NCBI GenBank assembly: GCA_900317055.1
Contig: ONFF01000001.1
Coordinates: forward strand, 263,823 to 327,822
DNA: 64,000 bases
Reading direction: 5' to 3'
Origin: an uncultured Bacteroidales bacterium
GTDB lineage: Bacteria; Bacteroidota; Bacteroidia; Bacteroidales; F082
Shown here: positions 36,719-44,586 of the stretch, piece by piece
How the letters are laid out: each line of letters opens with the position of its first letter
Position numbering within the stretch: position 1 is the first letter of the stretch
Notes under the pieces: generated by a model
What the model saw: only the letters and a program-made list of their open reading frames with translations
What the model was told of the DNA's origin: nothing
Database searches by the model: none
Program-made: the position numbers and the translations under genes

Positions 36719-39700
36719 TTATTCCACCACAATCTTCCTCACAGCCTGCCCGCCCTCAGCTTCGATGTGCATCATGTAGATGCCTTTGACCATTTGCGAC
36801 AGGTCAATGCAGACTAGATTGCCTTCTACCTTGGCATTGTAGACAGTCTGTCCGTAGGCGTTCACGATGCGGACATGGCTCAAGTCTTCGCTTTCAACCA
36901 TGACTTTGCCCTGCGTCGGGTTGGGGTAGATGTTGGCGGAAATACTGTTCTCGCCAATGCTTTCAGTATATTGGAAGTGAGCAACAAGGTTGCGGTCTCC
37001 TGTGGCAATGAAGGTGTAGGTCATTTCTTCCGAAACCACCTCATCGTTTTCAGTCCAGTTCAGGAACCCCCAGTCTTCGTTGCGGTTGATGGTCACGGAG
37101 ATTGTGTCGCCGTAGTACCAAAGGCCTCCGCCAAAAGCCGTTCCGGCCTCTTCTGGGGTCACTTCAGCAGTGATGTAACATTGCTGCACAGCAAAAGAGG
37201 CAATGTAGGTGTGGTTTTCGGTAACAACGATGCTGCGAGGGTTGTCAAGGTTTCCATCATCCCAGGTCAAAAATACATGGCCGATGTTTGGAGTGGCCGC
37301 AATTTCTATGGTTTCGCCATAGTTGAAAGTGCCGCTGCCGCTGACGTAACCCCAATCGGGATTGGCGCTTTCGACGGTGATGGTATAGCTCTGTACTTGG
37401 AAGTTAGCCACCAAAGTGTGGTCGCCAGTCACCGTGAAGGTGTAACTAGCATTGGTGGAGACCACATTGCCGTTTTCGGTCCAGTTCGTGAAGGTGTAGC
37501 CAGTGTTCGGCGTGGCGTTCACGGTGCATGATTGTCCTTGCTGATACGTGCCGCCACCAGAAACGGTGCCACCGTTGTTCGGGTTGGCCGAAACGTTGAT
37601 GGTGTAGGTTTGTGGCTGTGCTTGGAAATTGGCCACCAAGTTACGGTTGTTGTTCACGGTAAAGGTGTAGCAGGTTTGCGAAGAGACCACATTGCCGTTC
37701 TCCGTCCAGTTGGTGAAGGTATAACCGCTGTTGGCAGTAGCATTAACTGTGCACAACCGACCTTGGCTGTAAGTGCCTCCGCCCGTGACGGTACCACCAT
37801 TGGTCGGGTTGGCCGACACATTTACGTTGTATTGTGTGGCACCACCTGAAGTGATATTGATGGTTCCCTCATAAGTGATTTTGTTGTAGCCGAACACGGT
37901 CAACGTAGCAGTGCCAGTCGTGCCAGGTGCTGTAAAGGTGATGTTGGCCATACCATTGTTAATAGTAGCCGAGCCTAAGATTTCGTTGTTGAGCGTCAGG
38001 GTGGCCAAGGCACCGTTGCCGTTGGTGGCGTTCACGACGAAGTTGGTGGCATTGCTGCCCATTGAGGGGGCGTGGGTCACACCCGTGTGGGTGGGGATGG
38101 CGTTACGTAAGGTCAAAGTCGGATCGCCGTATAGAATCCAAGCCATATAGGTACCAAGACCTTGTCCTCCGCCTTGTCCGTATTGGTCCAAAACCTTCAT
38201 GTTGCCATCGAAAGAGCAACCGCCCAAAGTGCGCTTGATGTTGTCGCTATGGCTTTCAGTCAAGACATCCACCATCTCGTCTTGACCGTACATTGGGGGA
38301 ACCCAAGGCTGGGAGATGTAGGAGAACATGCCGCCAATGGCACCGGTGGGTGCTCCTGTGCTGTTGTTGGTGGCCCGTAGCCATGTTTCGGCAAAGCAGG
38401 GTTGGCTGTAATCGTATTGACCATTGAGACAGGCTACCGACCAAATGATGGGCAACATATTATCGTTGGTTAGAGCGTTTACATAACTATTTGAATACCA
38501 TGGACTATGGGATTGCCAGGCTGTTTGATTGCCGTGGTTGCAGTAATTGACGATACTCACGCCACTATTAATCCTGTCGCTGATTTGCTGGGTGGTGGAG
38601 GAATACCCTATAGTATTGAAGTATTCCTGATAAACAGTAGTGTAGTGATAGTTCATCAAGTCAGTACGGATATTGTTCATGTGTTCCCAATCGTCTTCAC
38701 CAAAATGTCCACCACCACCCGCCGTGGCCGCTACACCACAACCATTGACGAGCCATGTGTCAGAAGCGTTGATGTCTCTCTCGTAATGAATCACTTTGTT
38801 GACTTGTGTGGTGACATGGGTTTCGTTTTCGGCGGAGAAACGGCCAATGATGATGTCATTATAATAGTCGTTTCCAGCTACTTGGCCATACCAGTTGTCG
38901 GATTTTCCATTATAGCTACCGCAGCCTGAATAGGAATGGCCTGGGATTTGGGCTGCATCGCCGACTAGCAATACATGGCTGAGGTTGGGGCTGGCGTCGA
39001 ATTGGCTTTGGATATAGGCTTTAATGGCACTGTCGGTGGCACCGGCGGTACTCGTTCCAACCATCGTGGTTGGTCTGCCAATCTGTTTCTTCCAGTTGAC
39101 AAAAGGCTGCATGGCGTTCATGAAAGCGTCGTGGCAGATGATGAGCAGCTCGCCAGTCTCGTCAACGGGCGTGTATCGGTTCAAACTCTCATGGTAGTTG
39201 ATGAAGTGGTTGTCGTAGAGGGCACCAAATTCAGCGTCCATCTTCACCGTGTTCGAGCGGCGGCTGAGGGTGTTTTCGCCTTGCTGACCGTCGGCATACA
39301 TTTCAACTGTCATGTTGTAATACACACGCAATGTGTGTGTTACGGGGTTGTAGGCGAAGGGATAGAACACCATGTTCTGCCCACGGAAGTCGCGGAGAAT
39401 GTAAGGATCGTAAAGCCCCACATTCTGAGCAGGGAAGAAAGCATCCGCCGAATAGGCTTCGCCGTAGGTATAAGGCACATCCTCAGGGTTGATGGTGCGC
39501 GGGAAATCACCCTTTGAAGGTGCTACCTCCATTGGGAACTCGGCGTATTGCGCATCAACGACGCGGATGTTGTAGTGTTGACGGTCGCCAACGATAGCTG
39601 GAACAGCAATCATGGGCAGGTTGGGCTCGCCAGCATTGGCCGTGCTGACCGTTCTGGGAACCGAGATGATATTGGCTTCACCTCGTGGTGTGGTCACCTC

Positions 39701-39871
39701 AAAGGTATAGAAGCCAGGAACTTGCAGGTTGACGGTGATTTGGCTCTCGGAAGAGGAAACCAAAGTCGTCTGGATGGTGCTCGGGGCATCGCTCTTGATG
39801 GCGACCCACTGCTGACCGAAAGTCACTATGGTAAGCATGACGAGCAGGGCGGTTAGGATATGTTTTCTCAT
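36719..39871 (-). CDS. Gingipain-like C25 cysteine protease with T9SS signal (2)
   Basis: 1050 residues, paralogue of the neighbouring protease and near-identical to it in the propeptide. Signal peptide ends near residue 19; catalytic His446 in NYCNHGNQTAW and Cys481 in SVACLNGQYD. It has four InlB-like repeats instead of five, the third being diverged, and a T9SS domain ending AVRKIVVE. The ATG at 39871 gives MRKHILTALLVMLTIVTFG; the longer frame upstream overlaps hydE and lacks a signal peptide. No terminator lies after it, so read-through into the other protease gene is possible. Confidence 0.92.
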   Translation of the reverse strand: MRKHILTALLVMLTIVTFGQQWVAIKSDAPSTIQTTLVSSSESQITVNLQVPGFYTFEVTTPRGEANIISVPRTVSTANAGEPNLPMIAVPAIVGDRQHYNIRVVDAQYAEFPMEVAPSKGDFPRTINPEDVPYTYGEAYSADAFFPAQNVGLYDPYILRDFRGQNMVFYPFAYNPVTHTLRVYYNMTVEMYADGQQGENTLSRRSNTVKMDAEFGALYDNHFINYHESLNRYTPVDETGELLIICHDAFMNAMQPFVNWKKQIGRPTTMVGTSTAGATDSAIKAYIQSQFDASPNLSHVLLVGDAAQIPGHSYSGCGSYNGKSDNWYGQVAGNDYYNDIIIGRFSAENETHVTTQVNKVIHYERDINASDTWLVNGCGVAATAGGGGHFGEDDWEHMNNIRTDLMNYHYTTVYQEYFNTIGYSSTTQQISDRINSGVSIVNYCNHGNQTAWQSHSPWYSNSYVNALTNDNMLPIIWSVACLNGQYDYSQPCFAETWLRATNNSTGAPTGAIGGMFSYISQPWVPPMYGQDEMVDVLTESHSDNIKRTLGGCSFDGNMKVLDQYGQGGGQGLGTYMAWILYGDPTLTLRNAIPTHTGVTHAPSMGSNATNFVVNATNGNGALATLTLNNEILGSATINNGMANITFTAPGTTGTATLTVFGYNKITYEGTINITSGGATQYNVNVSANPTNGGTVTGGGTYSQGRLCTVNATANSGYTFTNWTENGNVVSSQTCYTFTVNNNRNLVANFQAQPQTYTINVSANPNNGGTVSGGGTYQQGQSCTVNATPNTGYTFTNWTENGNVVSTNASYTFTVTGDHTLVANFQVQSYTITVESANPDWGYVSGSGTFNYGETIEIAATPNIGHVFLTWDDGNLDNPRSIVVTENHTYIASFAVQQCYITAEVTPEEAGTAFGGGLWYYGDTISVTINRNEDWGFLNWTENDEVVSEEMTYTFIATGDRNLVAHFQYTESIGENSISANIYPNPTQGKVMVESEDLSHVRIVNAYGQTVYNAKVEGNLVCIDLSQMVKGIYMMHIEAEGGQAVRKIVVE

Positions 39872-39909
39872 AGTAAAATGAATGTTGATTTGATGAGGAT
39901 TTAAAAAGA

Positions 39910-39917
39910 CAAAAATA
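39910..39917 (-). promoter_or_regulatory. -7 element for the second gingipain-like gene
   Basis: TATTTTTG on the minus strand, 39 nt before the start codon and 22 nt before the hydE stop boundary. Confidence 0.55.
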
Positions 39918-39938
39918 GTGGTTTTTCCGGAATGGCCA

Positions 39939-41024
39939 TCATTTTGGAGTATTTTTCCGCGTAAAAGCGACTGAATCGCCCCAAGCGTTGTACAAAACCT
40001 TGTGTCCAATGGCAGCAAGGCGTACGTCGAGGCAGCTGTGGCACTCGTCAGGTTTGTCCTTGACGCAGGCCTTGTCGGGGTAGATGAGGTAATTCTCACG
40101 GAACTCATTGGGTGTGAGGTTGGGCATAATGACGTTGGCTCCTGCGAGGATGGCCTTTTCGCGACCTTGCGGGTCGACGGTCTGGTTGGCAGTGGCCGCC
40201 ACCATGTTGATTTCGGGCATCATCAAGCGAAGTATAGCAATCATTTTGAGGGTCAACTCCATACGCTCCTCGGCAGACGGGATTTGGTCTCTAAATTGCC
40301 AAAGTGGCGTGTCGGGGTGGGGGATAAAAGGCCCCATGCCCACCATGGCCACATCTTTTTGCTTAAAGAAGAGCAGGTCGTCGGCGAGGTCATCCAAAGT
40401 CTGGAAAGGCAGGCCGACCATCACACCTGTGCCTGTTTGGTAACCAACCCTTAAGAGCGTGTCGATGCAATTCATTCGCGTTTGGAAGTCGTGTTTCGCA
40501 TCGTGCGGGTGAATCTTATAATAAAGGTCTTCGTTCGAGGCCTCGATACGGAGCAGGTAGCGGTGTGCACCAGCCTCAAACCAACGGCGGTAGGTCTCTT
40601 CGGTCTGTTCGCCCAAAGACAAGGTGATGCCCAAACTTCCATTGTCTATCTTCTTGATTTCCTTTACCAAATAGGTAATCTTGTCCACAAAAGCTTTGTC
40701 GCTCCTCTCGCCACTTTGCAGTGCCACTGAGCCATAACCCAAATCATGAGCTAGTTTGGCACATTCAATCACTTCCTCATCGCTGAGTTGGTAGCGTTCC
40801 ACCTTTAGGTTTTTGCAACGCACACCACAGTAAAGGCAATACTTCGTGCAGATATTGCTGTATTCAATCAGCCCGCGCAGGTGGACATAGTTGTCCAAGT
40901 GCGCCAGCTTGGTCTGCAAGGCCTTGTCGAACAACAGTTTCTTGTCTTCGCCTTCGGCAGCCAACAACACTTTGATGTCGTCTTTTTCAAAGCATGGTTT
41001 ATTTAGGATTTCGGTGACGGTCAT
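39939..41024 (-). CDS. hydE: Radical SAM maturase HydE
   Basis: 361 residues, near the typical 350. HydE takes part in building the organometallic H-cluster of [FeFe]-hydrogenase. The radical SAM motif CTKYCLYC has Cys59, Cys63 and Cys66; the second optional cluster site CX7CX2C is present near the C-terminus (ACVKDKPDECHSC), matching the Thermotoga enzyme. YCGVRCKN and GLPFQTLDDLADDL also fit. The ATG at 41024 is chosen because upstream codons would be hydrophobic and cross the promoter. No hydF, hydG or hydrogenase genes are present in the window. The related PylB would lack the second cluster site. Confidence 0.87.
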   Translation of the reverse strand: MTVTEILNKPCFEKDDIKVLLAAEGEDKKLLFDKALQTKLAHLDNYVHLRGLIEYSNICTKYCLYCGVRCKNLKVERYQLSDEEVIECAKLAHDLGYGSVALQSGERSDKAFVDKITYLVKEIKKIDNGSLGITLSLGEQTEETYRRWFEAGAHRYLLRIEASNEDLYYKIHPHDAKHDFQTRMNCIDTLLRVGYQTGTGVMVGLPFQTLDDLADDLLFFKQKDVAMVGMGPFIPHPDTPLWQFRDQIPSAEERMELTLKMIAILRLMMPEINMVAATANQTVDPQGREKAILAGANVIMPNLTPNEFRENYLIYPDKACVKDKPDECHSCLDVRLAAIGHKVLYNAWGDSVAFTRKNTPK

Positions 41025-41040
41025 TGTTTGAAATTTGGCG

Positions 41041-41048
41041 CAAAGGTA
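41041..41048 (-). promoter_or_regulatory. -7 element for hydE
   Basis: TACCTTTG on the minus strand, 17 nt before the hydE start. It lies 20 nt from the divergent -7 element of the esterase gene, so the two promoters interleave. Confidence 0.55.
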
Positions 41049-41067
41049 GGAATTTCTGAAAAATGTG

Positions 41068-41075
41068 TACATTTG
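41068..41075 (+). promoter_or_regulatory. -7 element for the secreted esterase
   Basis: TACATTTG matches TAnnTTTG, 35 nt before the esterase ATG at 41110. Confidence 0.5.
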
Positions 41076-41109
41076 CACACGATAGTTCAAAAAAGAAAAA
41101 TTATTGGTG

Positions 41110-42375
41110 ATGAAAATGATGAGTAGAATGATGACATTCAATAAATTGAGAATGGTTGTGACGGCCGTATTGTTTTGTGGCCTTTTCACAAAAGCGATGG
41201 CTCAGGCGGGTCGGCGCTATGCCGAACCGGTTTTTGAGGAAGTGAATGTTGAATCGGACATTCCTTTCAGCAGTGTCATCGAGGAGGGTGAAACATCGCC
41301 GATCACCCTGTATCTTGATTTCTACGAGCCGCAAGGCGACACCCTCTCGGCGCGCCCGTTGGTGATTACCGTTTTTGGTGGAGCCTTTGTCGCAGGAGGT
41401 CGCGATTATGTCGACATGGTAGAGTATTGCACACGCTTGGCTCAGCATGGCTATGCGGCGGCTTCCATCGACTATCGGCTGCTTTCGATTTGGAATCTCA
41501 ATGCTACCTCATTAGTGCGCGATGCCTATATGGCGGCTCAAGATGTCAGCTCCGCGATTCGGTTTTTCAAATGCCATTGCGAAGAATACAGGATCGACCC
41601 AGAACAGGTGTTCCTGCTTGGCAACTCCGCTGGCTCCATTGCCATTTTGTGCGAGATGTTCATGGACGAGAGCGAGCGCCCTGCCGAGACCTACGAAAGC
41701 CCCGATTTAGGCTCGATGCATAGTTCAGGTTATGAGGAATATGCTGGTTTTTCGCCAGCAGTGGCTGGTGCCGTACCGCATTGGGGCGGTGTGTTGGGCC
41801 TCGATGTCATCAGCACAGAGGAATATGTGCCGCTGTGCATGATTCACGGCACCGATGACACCACAGTGCCTTACGATTCGGGCTATTGCTACAATGGGCT
41901 ACTCCCAGGTGTGATGCCCTTTATGTACGGTTCGCACGCCATGGTTAGTCGCCTCGATGAATTGGGTGTTACCGATTACGAGTTTCATCCTTTCGAGGGT
42001 GATGGACACGCTTTCTACCTTGTTCCGGTGCTCTATACACTGATTGAGGAAAAATTCGATGCTTGTTTCAGTATCACCCGCGATTTCCTATACAATCATC
42101 TGAAATCCATGGCCTTGTTGCCCGAAATGGAGGAAACGATAATTCAGGTTTATCCCAATCCCTCCAATACTCTTATGACAATTCGTTTTGGTGAAGTTTC
42201 GAACGACAGAGTTTTTAGCACCGTTGTGACGGATATGATGGGACGCAGCATGTTTTCCAAGAACCAAACAAGTTTGCCATTTACTATGGATGTTTCACAT
42301 TGGCCTTCGGGTGTGTATGTCATCCGGTTGGAGCAGGGAGGCCGTAGTTTTGTGAGGAAATTCTTGAATCGATAA
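41110..42375 (+). CDS. Secreted alpha/beta-hydrolase (esterase-like) with T9SS signal
   Basis: 421 residues. Signal peptide with cleavage after AMA (about residue 30). The alpha/beta-hydrolase core has the oxyanion motif TVFGGAFVAGGRD, the nucleophile elbow LLGNSAGSIAI (GxSxG type), a probable acid in HGTDDTTVP and a catalytic His in FEGDGHAFY, as in carboxylesterases and feruloyl-esterase-like enzymes. The last 75 residues are a T9SS sorting domain starting VYPNPSNTLM and ending SFVRKFLNR. The ATG at 41110 is preferred over TTG and GTG codons immediately upstream. Substrate unknown. Confidence 0.83.
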   Translation: MKMMSRMMTFNKLRMVVTAVLFCGLFTKAMAQAGRRYAEPVFEEVNVESDIPFSSVIEEGETSPITLYLDFYEPQGDTLSARPLVITVFGGAFVAGGRDYVDMVEYCTRLAQHGYAAASIDYRLLSIWNLNATSLVRDAYMAAQDVSSAIRFFKCHCEEYRIDPEQVFLLGNSAGSIAILCEMFMDESERPAETYESPDLGSMHSSGYEEYAGFSPAVAGAVPHWGGVLGLDVISTEEYVPLCMIHGTDDTTVPYDSGYCYNGLLPGVMPFMYGSHAMVSRLDELGVTDYEFHPFEGDGHAFYLVPVLYTLIEEKFDACFSITRDFLYNHLKSMALLPEMEETIIQVYPNPSNTLMTIRFGEVSNDRVFSTVVTDMMGRSMFSKNQTSLPFTMDVSHWPSGVYVIRLEQGGRSFVRKFLNR

Positions 42376-42380
42376 GGCTA

Positions 42381-42408
42381 TTGGATTTAGAGAAATTGTT
42401 TATATTTG
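42381..42408 (+). promoter_or_regulatory. Promoter of the MNT nucleotidyltransferase gene
   Basis: TTG at 42381-42383 and TATATTTG at 42401-42408 (17-nt spacer, slightly short) precede the ATG at 42429 by 20 nt. It starts within 10 nt of the esterase stop. Confidence 0.55.
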
Positions 42409-42428
42409 CAAACTGAAAAAGAAAGATA

Positions 42429-42752
42429 ATGTCAACACGACAACTTGAAATAGAAAGTTTGATAAAGCATCTTGGAGAGGAAATACTACCCCAAGGTGCT
42501 CGTTTGCTGCTTTTTGGTTCCCAAGCGCGTGATGAGGCAAGACCCGATTCCGATTGGGATTTACTGATTTTATTGGAAGGTGACAAGGTGAGCAATGAAG
42601 ATTTCGACCGTTGGGTGTTTCCTTTCATTTCATTGGGATGGTCGCTTGGTGTTGACATCAATCCCGTGGCTTACACTTACGATGAATGGATGAGGAGGCA
42701 AATCACTCCATTTTATAAAAATGTAATGAAAGAAGGAGTGGAGTTGAATTAA
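42429..42752 (+). CDS. Minimal nucleotidyltransferase (MNT-like), without HEPN partner
   Basis: 107 residues. The nucleotidyltransferase motif LLLFGSQARDEARPDSDWDLLILL (key residues Gly-Ser, then the DWD pair of acidic metal ligands) is intact. Family members usually work as the antitoxin-like partner of a HEPN ribonuclease, adding nucleotides to it. No HEPN reading frame follows or precedes; the next 330 nt are non-coding. It may therefore be solitary, or its partner was lost. Well expressed from its own promoter if the promoter call is right. Confidence 0.8.
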   Translation: MSTRQLEIESLIKHLGEEILPQGARLLLFGSQARDEARPDSDWDLLILLEGDKVSNEDFDRWVFPFISLGWSLGVDINPVAYTYDEWMRRQITPFYKNVMKEGVELN

Positions 42753-42850
42753 GATTGAAGAATACATAAACAAGATAAAAACATGGTTGAACCAAAATAA
42801 TCGAACAAAGAAAAAGTTAAACACAAAAGACATATAATAATCAGATAGCA

Positions 42851-43021
42851 CTTGTTGCTGTCCTTGAACACTAAAGTTCCATTCAGCCCCCGTTTTGGCG
42901 GTGCAACCTATCAAGGACAAGTTACAGATGCCGTAGTTGCTACGGCGTGGAATACTTGTTAGATAGGTAGGGCGTGGAACCCCTGGTGTTCAAGCAAGGA
43001 ATTGATTCCACGCTGTTTTTT
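42851..43021 (+). ncRNA. Candidate structured RNA with competing stems and terminator
   Basis: In the 328-nt gap between the MNT gene and a T9SS gene. Visible pairings: TGTCCTTGA (42859-42867) with TCAAGGACA (42911-42919); GCCGTAG-TTG-CTACGGC hairpin (42930-42946); GCGTGGAA (42972-42979) with TTCCACGC (43006-43013), followed by six T residues (43016-43021). CTTGAACAC (42863-42871) can instead pair with GTGTTCAAG (42986-42994), and GCGTGGAAT (42945-42953) with ATTCCACGC (43005-43013). The stems are mutually exclusive, as in a leader switch or a 6S-like RNA. No reading frame is present. Family unknown. Confidence 0.5.
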
Positions 43022-43080
43022 ATGCCTGAAATTACAAGGAAACTCAATTACAAAATAACTAAAAGGAAAGGAATAAAACT

Positions 43081-44358
43081 ATGAAAAAATTACTTTTGAT
43101 TGTCGCTGCTTTCATTTGCAGCATCAACGTTTGTAACGCTCAAAACTATGAGGTTCTTTATGTAGAGCAACTCGTTTCAGACAGTGTTTACCGTTATTGC
43201 CAGCCACAAGTTTCCGGAGTAATAATCTACGGACAGGAAGGCTGTGAATTCAATCAGTTCTATGTGGACGGTCAACTGTTTGAAAACGATTCCATTATCC
43301 TTGATGGAGGATATTATCGTATTTCATTCGATGGATGTGACTACCTTTCCGTATCATTTTGGCTTGAGCTCACAAGTTCAGACTTCTTCAATCCATTCCC
43401 GAGTCCGATAGTATGGAAACGGGTTGGTGAAAGTGTTACGATAGGCAATCAGTGGACTGACTGGACTTGGCAATGGTCCAATGGAGAAACATCTCCAATG
43501 ATTGAGGTCACAGAAGCAGGCATTTACACCGTTACTGTCTCAGACTTGTGTGGCTCCGAGACCTACTCCATCGAAGTCCGAGACAACGTCGAGATTTACC
43601 GCTCTGGCGTAGACCCTGCCACCAACAAGAACAGAGTGTTGTGGCAGACCACTCCCACACAAGCCGAGTACATCAGCAATGTGAAAGTCGAACGCGACGG
43701 TATGGTCGTAGGAACAGTGCCCTACATGGACGGCCAGTTCCTTGACAATATCGGTAGCGAGAACGCAGCGCGTATCTACCGCATCACAGGCATTGCGAGC
43801 GACGGCACGGAATGTCCGCTACCGAGTTATCAGTTTGGAACGTTCAACACCATCATTTCACCCGACATTGCCAATCCGAGCCTCATGAACTTCACGTGGG
43901 AAGACCCCTTCATCGAAGAAGGTTCGCCCTATTCGATTGTAGCCTACCGCATCGGAAGATTCAACGAAGCCACTGGCGAATTCATCGCCATTGACCAGGT
44001 GAGCGCCCAGGTCCATATTGCCAAGTACAACATGGACTTGTTCGACGGTGACTATGGCCTCGTGGCCGCCGTGTTCAACGACGTGAAGAATCGCGACTAC
44101 GAGGAGTTGGCCTTCTCCAACCGCTCCGATAGCGGAATCGTGGGCATAAACGAACAAAACGGTGAGACCTTCGAAATCTACCCTAATCCTGCCAAAGACC
44201 GTTTCACCGTCGAAGGATCGGGTACAATGACCGTCATGAATACCTTGGGACAGACCATTTTGACACAAGAAATCGACAGCAAAACGACCATTGAACTGCC
44301 GCAAGGCCTGTATTTCGTGAAATTGGGTGGTGCCATGCGGAAAATCGTGATGGAATAA
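43081..44358 (+). CDS. Secreted T9SS cargo protein of unknown function
   Basis: 425 residues. Signal peptide (MKKLLLIVAAFICSINVCNA) then an extracellular protein with a PKD/Ig-like segment around 110-165 (WQWSNGETSPMIEVTEAGIY), a fibronectin-III-like region around 165-340 and a T9SS sorting domain (IYPNPAKDRFTVEG to AMRKIVME). Cysteines are few. It follows the structured RNA candidate by 60 nt, so its expression may depend on it. No catalytic motif is recognisable; adhesion or binding is possible. Confidence 0.75.
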   Translation: MKKLLLIVAAFICSINVCNAQNYEVLYVEQLVSDSVYRYCQPQVSGVIIYGQEGCEFNQFYVDGQLFENDSIILDGGYYRISFDGCDYLSVSFWLELTSSDFFNPFPSPIVWKRVGESVTIGNQWTDWTWQWSNGETSPMIEVTEAGIYTVTVSDLCGSETYSIEVRDNVEIYRSGVDPATNKNRVLWQTTPTQAEYISNVKVERDGMVVGTVPYMDGQFLDNIGSENAARIYRITGIASDGTECPLPSYQFGTFNTIISPDIANPSLMNFTWEDPFIEEGSPYSIVAYRIGRFNEATGEFIAIDQVSAQVHIAKYNMDLFDGDYGLVAAVFNDVKNRDYEELAFSNRSDSGIVGINEQNGETFEIYPNPAKDRFTVEGSGTMTVMNTLGQTILTQEIDSKTTIELPQGLYFVKLGGAMRKIVME

Positions 44359-44369
44359 CCGCATCGGTC

Positions 44370-44469
44370 TGTAGGGCTGTCATATCGTGGTGGTTTGTAG
44401 GGCTGTCACATCGTGGCAGCCGCAGCAATACAACAATGCTGCGGCTGCCGTGGTACGACAGCCCTACAA
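44370..44469. repeat. Hairpin repeat R1, copy 3 with partial extra arm
   Basis: A full copy at 44395-44469 (arms GTAGGGCTGTC/GACAGCCCTAC, apical region CAGCAATACAACAATGCTG) is preceded by an additional left arm at 44370-44394 (CTGTAGGGCTGTCATATCG), as if a second element was truncated by the first. It begins 12 nt after the T9SS protein stop. Confidence 0.85.
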
Positions 44470-44500
44470 TCCTCGGCCTTCGGGTCGGGGATTTTTTTTT
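44468..44500 (+). terminator. Intrinsic terminator next to hairpin repeat copy 3
   Basis: AATCCTCGGCC (44468-44478), TTCG tetraloop, GGTCGGGGATT (44483-44493), then seven T residues. Two G-U pairs, otherwise perfect. It ends the T9SS gene transcript and separates it from the AAA gene. Confidence 0.88.
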
Positions 44501-44525
44501 GTTTCATGATTTCTGATTTTTTTTC

Positions 44526-44558
44526 GTGCAGATTTACGATTGAATCGAAAATTTGTAC
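44526..44558. promoter_or_regulatory. Palindrome P, upstream copy (operator candidate)
   Basis: A 16-bp-arm imperfect palindrome centred on G44542 (GTGCAGATTTACGATT / AATCGAAAATTTGTAC, 13 of 16 pairs). It covers the interval just upstream of the -7 box TATTTTTG (44559-44566) of the AAA/DUF4143 gene, so a bound protein would block transcription. A near-perfect copy lies just past the gene. Confidence 0.75.
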
Positions 44559-44566
44559 TATTTTTG
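44559..44566 (+). promoter_or_regulatory. -7 element for the AAA/DUF4143 gene
   Basis: TATTTTTG, 20 nt before the ATG at 44587, directly next to the palindrome. A possible -33 TTG at 44540-44542 sits in the palindrome centre. Confidence 0.55.
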
Positions 44567-44586
44567 CGGAATCAATTGAATTAGTG

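Noticed and set aside
39872-40108. Longer N-terminus for the second C25 protease
   Set aside because: The extension overlaps the hydE coding end and its promoter and lacks a signal peptide; the ATG at 39871 starts a perfect signal peptide matching the paralogue.
44413-44586. Longer N-terminus for the AAA/DUF4143 protein
   Set aside because: The additional codons are translated from the hairpin repeat, a terminator and the palindrome/promoter; the ATG at 44587 directly precedes the conserved family start.
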